A DNA stretch of 19,551 nucleotides from Methylovirgula sp. (GTDB taxonomy: Bacteria > Pseudomonadota > Alphaproteobacteria > Rhizobiales > Beijerinckiaceae). The position numbers and the translations under genes are program-made. The stretch covers positions 1 to 19,551 of the forward strand of contig JASHUD010000174.1 of the NCBI GenBank assembly GCA_030040215.1, in the 5' to 3' direction. Shown one piece after another: positions 13,876 to 19,551 of the stretch (positions are counted from its first letter, which is position 1; each line of letters opens with the position of its first letter). The notes beneath the pieces were generated by a model. The model was given only the letters and a program-made list of their open reading frames with translations, made no database searches and had not been told where the DNA came from.

Positions 13876-14340
13876 CTAGCCTTTGTCGCGCAACAGCCGG
13901 CCTTTCTCGCGGTTCCAATCGCGCTGCTTCTCCGATTGGCGCTTGTCATGAAGCTTCTTGCCGCGCCCCAAAGCCAATTCGATCTTGGCGCGGCCGCGCT
14001 CGTTAAAATAGATCTTGAGGGGAACGATAGTCATACCTTCGCGTTCCAAGCCCTTCGCGAGGCGGCTTATTTCGCGTGATTTGAGAAGTAGTTTCCGCGA
14101 TCTCTTCGGATGATGGTTGAAACGATTCGCCTGCACATATTCGGGAATGTTGGCGTTGACGAGATAGAGCTCGCCGGCTTTGTCGATGTTGGCGTAGCTC
14201 TCGCCGATCGACGCCTTGCCGGTGCGCAGCGATTTGACTTCGGTGCCGGTCAGCACCAGCCCCGCCTCGAACGTCTCACCGATCTCATAATCGAATCGGG
14301 CGCGGCGGTTGTCGGCGACGACTTTGAAATTTCCAGCCAA
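13876..14340 (-). CDS. smpB: SsrA-binding protein SmpB
   Basis: Partner of tmRNA in trans-translation, which rescues stalled ribosomes and tags incomplete proteins. The product has 154 residues. It shows DNRRARFDYEIGETFEAGLVL, GTEVKSLRTGKASIGESYA, IPEYVQANRFNHHPKRSRKLLL, and the basic C-terminal tail GRGKKLHDKRQSEKQRDWNR, which enters the ribosomal decoding centre. The start codon is TTG at 14340, supported by GGAGG 8 nt upstream and by homology beginning there. It lies 18 bp after dapA on the same strand, so the two are probably one transcript. The tmRNA gene itself is not in the window. Confidence 0.96.
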   Translation of the reverse strand: MAGNFKVVADNRRARFDYEIGETFEAGLVLTGTEVKSLRTGKASIGESYANIDKAGELYLVNANIPEYVQANRFNHHPKRSRKLLLKSREISRLAKGLEREGMTIVPLKIYFNERGRAKIELALGRGKKLHDKRQSEKQRDWNREKGRLLRDKG

Positions 14341-14358
14341 TCGGACGGCCTCCGCTGC

Positions 14359-15249
14359 TTACGCTAGGAGCCCGGCGTGCCGCATGGCGGCCTTGATGGC
14401 CGCCTGCGCGGCGCTCGAGGCGGGCAGCATCGGGAGGCGCAACTCGTCGGCGATCTTGCCGAGCACCGAAAGCGCATATTTCGCCCCCGCCGGGTTTGGG
14501 TCGGCAAAGAGTGCCGCGTGCAGCGGGGTCAGGCGGTCTTGGATCTGCAAAGCGGCGGCAAAATCGCCCTTCATGCAGGCTTCCTGCATATCGGCGCAGA
14601 TCCGCGGCGCGACGTTGGCGGTGACCGATATGCAGCCGTGACCGCCATGCGCCATAACGGCAAGCGCGGTCATGTCTTCGCCCGATAGCTGGAGGAAATC
14701 CGGTCCGAGTGCCCGGCGCTGCAAGGCGATACGGGCGAGATTCCCGGTCGCGTCCTTCACTCCGGCGATATTTTTCAGTTCGAAGAGCCGTTGCATCGTC
14801 TCGATCGACAGATCGACGACCGAGCGCGGCGGAATATTGTAAATGACGATCGGAATGCCGATCGCGTCGTTGACCGCCTTGAAATGCCGGAACATGCCTT
14901 CCTGCGAGGGCTTATTGTAATAAGGCGTGACCACGAGAGCGCCGGCGGCCCCGGACTTTTCGGCAAATTGGGCGAGTTCGATCGCCTCCGTCGTGCTATT
15001 GGAGCCCGCCCCGGCGATGACCGGCGCTCTGCCCCGCGCCTCGGCAATGCAAACTTCGATGACTTTGCGGTGCTCGGCATGCGAAAGTGTCGGACTTTCG
15101 CCCGTCGTTCCTACCGGAACGAGCCCATGCGTACCATTGCTGATCTGCCAATCGACCAGCGCGCGATACGCATCTTCGTCGATTTTGCCCGCCTTGAACG
15201 GCGTCACCAGGGCGGTGATCGATCCCCTAAAGCTGGCTTTTCTACCCAT
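14359..15249 (-). CDS. dapA: 4-hydroxy-tetrahydrodipicolinate synthase
   Basis: Condenses pyruvate with aspartate semialdehyde, the entry step of lysine and diaminopimelate synthesis. The 296-residue product is a TIM barrel. The Schiff-base lysine is Lys165 in AGVKDATGN. Tyr137 (IYNIPPRS) with Thr48 (PVGTTGESPTLSH) and Tyr111 (TPYYNKP) matches the E. coli proton-relay residues with a constant offset of four. Arg142, which binds the second substrate, is present, supporting true DapA rather than another family member. AGGA stands 8 nt before the ATG at 15249. It is the first gene of the dapA-smpB pair. Confidence 0.93.
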   Translation of the reverse strand: MGRKASFRGSITALVTPFKAGKIDEDAYRALVDWQISNGTHGLVPVGTTGESPTLSHAEHRKVIEVCIAEARGRAPVIAGAGSNSTTEAIELAQFAEKSGAAGALVVTPYYNKPSQEGMFRHFKAVNDAIGIPIVIYNIPPRSVVDLSIETMQRLFELKNIAGVKDATGNLARIALQRRALGPDFLQLSGEDMTALAVMAHGGHGCISVTANVAPRICADMQEACMKGDFAAALQIQDRLTPLHAALFADPNPAGAKYALSVLGKIADELRLPMLPASSAAQAAIKAAMRHAGLLA

Positions 15250-15588
15250 ACCGGCATCCTTTCCGACGATTGCCCTATGCGCGCCTTAGTTTTGCACCTG
15301 TGTTTTCCGACAATTGCTGCGGCAAGTCCATGTCTGCCCTCGCCGCCCGCGCGGCGCGAGCCAAAGCGGAACCTCGTTACGCAGACCATTGAAATAGCAC
15401 GCCGATCGGACCTGCGTTGGCAGTTGCTGGAGCTAATGCCGCGGTCGATGATTCGTAAGGCAATGGCGCAAAAATGATGGCCAGATTCCCTGAGCCCGGA
15501 CGCGGCTCGCAAATTTGAGTGTCGACGCCGCCGATCCGGTGCGCTGATGCAGTAGCGCGGCCGCGTCGAGAGCGCGCAGGATCTTTTC
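15250..15588. other. Divergent spacer between dapA and the lytic transglycosylase gene
   Basis: About 340 bp with no credible gene. Overlapping frames on both strands here have no family resemblance. I found no convincing promoter pair, no riboswitch-like structure such as a lysine riboswitch, and no strong inverted repeat. It presumably contains the two divergent promoters. Confidence 0.5.
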
Positions 15589-17742
15589 ATGGCAGCACGC
15601 CGCCTTCCCGTTCGATCTGTCGCCCTGCTCGGCGGTCTCGGGCTTTGCCTGGCATTTGCCGCCATGCACCTGGCGCGTCCGGACTACGATCGCGCGGCGG
15701 CGACCCAACTCACCGCTTGGATCAGCGACTCGCTCTACACCGCCGCCACGCAGGTCGAAGGCTTTTTCGAAGCCGAACGCGCCCGTTTGGCCAGCCAAAG
15801 CTTTGGGCCTGCGGGGCCGCCGCTCGATCGCGCCGCGGCGCTCGGTCTCGATCTCTCCGGCTTACGCGAAGCGCTGCCCTTCTACAAAGCGGGCGACCTG
15901 ACCGACGGCGATGCGCAAGCTGCGGTCGCCACGGATCCCCTTGTGCGCACCACCCTCGAATGGGTGGCGCTGCGCGACGCCCATGAAGTCGGCACGCAAC
16001 GCCTTCAGGCTTTCCTCGCCGCCTATCCCACATGGCCGGGACGCGATTTCATTGTCCGCCGCATCGAGGAGAGCCTCTATGCAAACCATGCCGACCCGAA
16101 ACTGATCGAGGCATTCTTCGCCCAATCGCCGCCGCGGACGGTGCCGGGCAAACTGGCGCTCGCCCGCCTCTATCTGAGCGAAGGCAAGACCGACCAAGCG
16201 CAGGAGCTCGTTCGCGCGATCTGGCGCAATTCTGATTTGCCGGGCGGTCTCGAAAGCGATGTAAAAACCGAGTTTGGCAGCGATCTGACCAAAGCCGACC
16301 ACAAAGCGCGCGCCGACCGTATGCTCTATGAGCAAGAGAACGAAGCCGGGCTGCGCGCCGCCTTCTATGCCGGCCCGGAAGTCGCAAAGCTCGCCAGGTT
16401 GCGCGCCGACGTCAACAACGGGGCGATGAGCGACAAGATCTTCGCCTCCGTCCCTGCCGCGCTGCGCGGCGATCCCGGCTATCTTTTCGCCAAGATACAG
16501 AAACTGCGGCGCTCCGACAAAGACGACAAGGTGAAAGAGGCGGCGGCGCTGATGCTCGCCGCGCCGCGCGATCCCACCGTTCTCGTCGACGGCGACGCGT
16601 GGTGGGCGGAACGGCGCACGCTCGCCCGCAAACTTCTCGATCTCAACGAGCCGTTGATCGCCTATCGGCTCTGCGCCGAACATTCGGCGCAGAGCAACGA
16701 AGCGAAGATCGACGCGGAATTTCACGCCGGCTGGATCGCGCTGCGTTTCTTGCACGATCCGGCTCGCGCCGCCCGGCATTTCAACGCCGCCGCGCAAATC
16801 GCCCAGACGCCGATCTCCATCGCCCGTATCGCCTATTGGCAGGGCCGCGCCGCCGATGCCGCAGGGCGCCAGGACGGAGGTTCGCTCGCCCGAGCCTATT
16901 ACGAACGGGCGGCGGACCAGGTCGCGACCTATTATGGCCAGCTCGCCCGGCAGCACCTTGGGTTGAAGACGATCACGCTGCGCAGCCTCGCCCACGCCGC
17001 GACCGGTGCGGCGCGCGATCCATCGGTGCGCAGCGTCGAACTGCTTTATGCGCTCGGCGAAAACGATCTCGCGCTCGGCCTGGCGATGGAGGCGGCGCAA
17101 CATCTGACGAGCGAGCCGCAGGTCGCCGCGCTCGCCAACGTCGTGGCCGCGCAGCGCGACGCGCACGCGTCGCTGGTCATCGGCAAGATCCTCGCCCAGC
17201 GGCAGATGCCGGTCGACAGCCTCGCTTTCCCGACTTACGGCGTTCCGCAATTCGAGCCGCTCGAACATTCCGCGCCGCCGTCGATCGTCTATGCGATTGC
17301 CCGTCAGGAAAGCGCCTTCGATCCGAGTGCCGTTTCCTCAGCCGGTGCGATCGGGCTGATGCAGATGATCGAATCGACGGCGAAACGGACGGCCGAACTG
17401 ACGGGCGTCGATTTCGACGCCGGCAAGCTCACCCGCGACGCGGCCTTCAACGCCAAGCTTGGCGCCGCCCATCTCGGGGAATTGTTCGCCGAGCAAGGCA
17501 ATTCGCCGATCCTCGCTTTCGCAGCCTATAACGCCGGCGGACGGCGCGTGAAAGAATGGATCGAGGCTTATGGCGATCCGCGCAAGCCGGATGTCGATCC
17601 CGTCGACTGGGTCGAGCGCATCCCCTTCGAAGAGACCCGCAACTACGTCCAAAGGGTCATCGAAAATTGGGCCATGTATCAGGCGTGTTTCGGGCAAACC
17701 AAAACGGCCGGATTTTCGCTCCGCACGGCCAAACTGCTATGA
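15589..17742 (+). CDS. Soluble lytic murein transglycosylase (Slt70 family)
   Basis: Cleaves the MurNAc-GlcNAc bond in peptidoglycan to give 1,6-anhydro products, acting in the periplasm in wall turnover. The product has 717 residues. A signal peptide is visible at about 4-28 (RRLPVRSVALLGGLGLCLAFAAM). A long alpha-helical superhelix follows (about 60-550), with an SLT catalytic domain at about 555-690. The catalytic Glu574 lies in IARQESAFDPSAVSSAGAIGLMQM, and the domain closes with AFAAYNAGGRRV and RIPFEETRNYVQRVIENWAMY. AGG stands 8 nt before the ATG. The stop overlaps that of the convergent receiver gene by 6 bp. Confidence 0.93.
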   Translation: MAARRLPVRSVALLGGLGLCLAFAAMHLARPDYDRAAATQLTAWISDSLYTAATQVEGFFEAERARLASQSFGPAGPPLDRAAALGLDLSGLREALPFYKAGDLTDGDAQAAVATDPLVRTTLEWVALRDAHEVGTQRLQAFLAAYPTWPGRDFIVRRIEESLYANHADPKLIEAFFAQSPPRTVPGKLALARLYLSEGKTDQAQELVRAIWRNSDLPGGLESDVKTEFGSDLTKADHKARADRMLYEQENEAGLRAAFYAGPEVAKLARLRADVNNGAMSDKIFASVPAALRGDPGYLFAKIQKLRRSDKDDKVKEAAALMLAAPRDPTVLVDGDAWWAERRTLARKLLDLNEPLIAYRLCAEHSAQSNEAKIDAEFHAGWIALRFLHDPARAARHFNAAAQIAQTPISIARIAYWQGRAADAAGRQDGGSLARAYYERAADQVATYYGQLARQHLGLKTITLRSLAHAATGAARDPSVRSVELLYALGENDLALGLAMEAAQHLTSEPQVAALANVVAAQRDAHASLVIGKILAQRQMPVDSLAFPTYGVPQFEPLEHSAPPSIVYAIARQESAFDPSAVSSAGAIGLMQMIESTAKRTAELTGVDFDAGKLTRDAAFNAKLGAAHLGELFAEQGNSPILAFAAYNAGGRRVKEWIEAYGDPRKPDVDPVDWVERIPFEETRNYVQRVIENWAMYQACFGQTKTAGFSLRTAKLL

Positions 17743-18114
17743 CGCTGCGTAAATCCGTTCGCCGACCAGAGCGGCGACGGATTGCAGCAGGTGGCACGCC
17801 GTGAACGGTTTGGCGAGGAACCGCGTCCCCGGCGGGAGGGCGTGCCCCAGACGGCCTGAAGTGAGGATCACGCCGACCTCTGGCTTCAGCTCGCCGATGC
17901 GCCGCGCAAGTCCCAGTCCGTCGATCTCGCCGGGCATATCGACGTCGCTGACGACCGTATCGATGTGCCGTTTCGCAAGCGCCCGCAGCGCTTCTTCGGC
18001 GTTGGCGGCTTCATACGCCACGAAACCGGCCTCTTGTAAGAGTTCGACGATCATGTCGCGGACGAGCAAATCGTCTTCGACGACGAGGATGGCGGCGGGT
18101 TGGCGGGTTTGCAT
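17737..18114 (-). CDS. Stand-alone receiver-domain response regulator
   Basis: A 125-residue protein consisting only of a CheY-like receiver domain with no output domain. Acidic pocket VVEDD (11-15), phospho-acceptor Asp57 in VVSDVDMPG, switch Thr85/Ser86 in ILTSG and Lys102 in FLAKPF are all present, so it should be phosphorylatable. No histidine kinase lies beside it; such orphans often act as phosphate relays or sinks, or derive from hybrid kinases. Its ribosome site is weak. It converges on the lytic transglycosylase gene with a 6-bp overlap and is divergent from the hydrolase gene across 87 bp. Confidence 0.9.
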   Translation of the reverse strand: MQTRQPAAILVVEDDLLVRDMIVELLQEAGFVAYEAANAEEALRALAKRHIDTVVSDVDMPGEIDGLGLARRIGELKPEVGVILTSGRLGHALPPGTRFLAKPFTACHLLQSVAALVGERIYAAS

Positions 18115-18201
18115 GCGAGGGAATCGCTAAGAATTGAGATAAGTTCCACCTGCCGCCGGACATGGTAAAGGAAGCGTTAGCGTTTTATTCCGGAGCGAGG
18201 C

Positions 18202-19089
18202 ATGTCCTTCGTCAGTCGTTTCTTCGGCGCGCCGGACGGACTGAAGCTGCACATGCGCGACTATGGCGCGGGTCCCGGCCTGCCGGTGGTCTGCCTTCCC
18301 GGCTTGTCGCGTAACGCCGCCGATTTCGATCCCCTCGCCGAAGCGCTCGCCAGCGGCGCGGCGGGACAGAGACGCCGGGTCGTCGCAATCGACTATCGCG
18401 GCCGCGGCCGCTCCGATTTCGATCCCGACTGGCGCAACTACGAGATTCCGGTCGAGAACGCCGATATCGACGCCGTGCTCACGGCGGCGGAAGTGCACGC
18501 GGCGGTTTTCGTCGGCACGTCGCGCGGCGGCTTTCACGTGATGGCGCTGGCGGTGCGCCGGCCGGCGCTGGTGCGCGGCGCCGTGCTCAACGACATCGGG
18601 CCGGTAATCGAGCCGCAAGGGTTTACGCGGATCCGCCACTATCTGCGCCATATGGCGACGCCCGGTTCGCTGCCCGACGCGATCGATTGCCTCAAGAAGA
18701 TCATGAGCGCGCAGTTTCCGGCGCTGAGCGAGGCGGATTTCGAACGCCACGCCCGCGCCACGTTCCAAAAAGCCGATGGAAGCTTCGGCCTCACGTTCGA
18801 TCCGAAACTGGTGAAAACGCTCGACAAGCTCAATCTAGAAGAGCCTTTGCCACCCGCTTGGCCGCTTTTCGACGCGCTCGCGGAAATTCCGCTGCTTGCC
18901 ATCCGCGCAGCGAACTCCGACATATTCGCGCCGGCGACGCTCGTCGAAATGGCGCGCCGCCACAAGCGTTGCGCGACCTATGTCGTCGAGGGTCAAGGCC
19001 ACGCACCGCTGCTCTACGACAAAGCGTCGATCAGCCGGATCGCGGAATTTGTCACGGAGGTCGAAGCGGCGGCGAAGGTCGCGGCGTAA
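18202..19089 (+). CDS. Alpha/beta-fold hydrolase
   Basis: A 295-residue cytoplasmic alpha/beta hydrolase. The oxyanion-side strand is VVCLPGLSRNAADFDP, the nucleophile elbow is VGTSRGGFH (Ser107), the acid is probably Asp240 in RAANSDIFAP and the base His267 in VEGQGHAPLL. The catalytic triad therefore looks complete. A cap region lies at about 135-220. The substrate cannot be inferred; relatives include esterases, lactonases and epoxide or haloalkane hydrolases. GGAG and GAGG motifs stand just before the ATG at 18202. It is followed by tRNA-Ser after 73 bp. Confidence 0.88.
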   Translation: MSFVSRFFGAPDGLKLHMRDYGAGPGLPVVCLPGLSRNAADFDPLAEALASGAAGQRRRVVAIDYRGRGRSDFDPDWRNYEIPVENADIDAVLTAAEVHAAVFVGTSRGGFHVMALAVRRPALVRGAVLNDIGPVIEPQGFTRIRHYLRHMATPGSLPDAIDCLKKIMSAQFPALSEADFERHARATFQKADGSFGLTFDPKLVKTLDKLNLEEPLPPAWPLFDALAEIPLLAIRAANSDIFAPATLVEMARRHKRCATYVVEGQGHAPLLYDKASISRIAEFVTEVEAAAKVAA

Positions 19090-19162
19090 TTTCCTGCCCG
19101 CATGCGGCGAGAAGGCCGCGCCTTGCCTTACGATCGCGGCTCGGGCATTGTTCCGGCCTTCC

Positions 19163-19256
19163 GGAGACGTGGCCGAGTGGCTGAAGGCGGCGGTTTGCTA
19201 AACCGTTATAGGGTTGTAAAGCTCTATCGAGGGTTCGAATCCCTCCGTCTCCGCCA
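19163..19256 (+). tRNA. tRNA-Ser (anticodon GCT), CCA encoded
   Basis: Acceptor stem GGAGACG (19163-19169) pairs with CGTCTCC (19246-19252), followed by discriminator G and an encoded CCA (19254-19256). The anticodon loop TTGCTAA carries GCT at 19197-19199, reading AGC and AGT. A long variable arm (ATAGGG paired with CTCTAT) marks it as a class II serine tRNA. The T arm is GAGGG-TTCGAAT-CCCTC. Confidence 0.97.
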
Positions 19257-19551
19257 CGCGAGTCGCTAATCGCGATCCCACCTTCGGTTTCGACTCGACG
19301 ATCCCGGTCGCTAAGGAATACGGCTCAACTTTGTAGAACGAGCCATGTTTATTGCGTTGTAGCTTCCGCGAACCTAGGAACCAGTACCTTCGTTTTCGAA
19401 CTTTCTCGATCGCGACGGTCTTCGTTCGCAAATGTAGAGATGCCCGCAAACTTGTTTGGCTCTGCGGCAATTGGTTTAACATCTTCCGGCAGTCATGGAA
19501 ATATCCTCGCCGACCTCGGAGAATGACCCGCCGTCAATGGCTCTAACTCAA
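19257..19551. other. Lower-GC tail after tRNA-Ser without recognisable gene
   Basis: The 240 bases 19261-19500 are about 50% GC by hand count, clearly below the flanking coding DNA, which usually exceeds 60%. Short open frames exist on both strands, but none resembles a known family. A minus-strand frame (19198-19482) ends inside the tRNA and is probably spurious. The base shift next to a tRNA 3' end fits the edge of an integrated element, but no integrase or repeated tRNA end is visible before the window stops. Confidence 0.5.

Noticed and set aside
15250..15588. Lysine riboswitch upstream of dapA
   Set aside because: No long structured leader or conserved core is evident, and the minus-strand leader lacks an attenuator hairpin with a T-tract.
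15862..17268. 468-codon minus-strand open frame opposite the lytic transglycosylase
   Set aside because: Antisense shadow of a gene with signal peptide and catalytic domain intact; no recognisable motif.
19198..19482. 94-codon minus-strand frame ending inside tRNA-Ser (ETEGFEPS-type C-terminus)
   Set aside because: Its C-terminal part is a translation of the antisense of the tRNA, a well-known false protein. The remainder matches nothing I know.
1..19551. CRISPR arrays, insertion sequences, prophage genes, toxin-antitoxin pairs
   Set aside because: I saw no regularly spaced repeats, transposase or integrase motifs, phage structural genes or typical small paired genes in either strand.

Overview
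This window looks like chromosomal DNA of an alphaproteobacterium, most likely of the Hyphomicrobiales (Rhizobiales). The GC-rich coding sequence, the gene order rpoZ-rsh-pdxJ-acpS-lepB-rnc-era, the single bifunctional Rsh and the alphaproteobacterial type of ParC all fit. A gene for the PQQ precursor peptide suggests a methylotroph or a relative that uses PQQ-dependent alcohol dehydrogenases, for example Beijerinckiaceae or Methylocystaceae. The family-level guess is inference; no rRNA is present to settle it.

Layout. The left part (1-4579) is on the minus strand: parC (cut by the window edge), recO, and an OmpR-type response regulator overlapping its sensor histidine kinase. At 4580-5174 lies a plus-strand module that is easy to miss. 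A 25-residue pqqA gene (4890-4967) is preceded by a consensus ribosome site and by a direct-repeat array with 11-bp spacing, and is followed by two hairpin terminators. From 5175 to 11709 a long minus-strand housekeeping cluster reads (in transcription order) rpoZ, rsh, pdxJ, acpS, lepB, rnc, era; several junctions are abutting or overlapping. From 12031 to 13316, on the plus strand, a NYN-domain protein is translationally coupled to a type 5 uracil-DNA glycosylase. A VOC-family gene, a pair of inverted palindromic repeats, smpB and dapA follow on the minus strand to 15249. The right part holds a soluble lytic transglycosylase (plus), a stand-alone receiver protein (minus), an alpha/beta hydrolase (plus) and tRNA-Ser(GCT). 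After the tRNA comes about 295 bp of clearly lower GC with no recognisable gene.

How it fits together. Most genes are core functions: chromosome decatenation, recombination repair, stringent response, RNA processing, protein export, fatty-acid carrier activation, vitamin B6 and lysine synthesis, ribosome rescue and murein turnover. The unusual part is the two-component system plus solitary pqqA, which sits where era and recO are often neighbours in alphaproteobacteria. None of pqqB, pqqC, pqqD or pqqE is in the window. The divergent arrangement, together with an 11-bp-phased repeat upstream of pqqA of the kind OmpR-family regulators bind, suggests a locally controlled supply of the PQQ precursor peptide. 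This is the best candidate here for an undescribed regulatory system.
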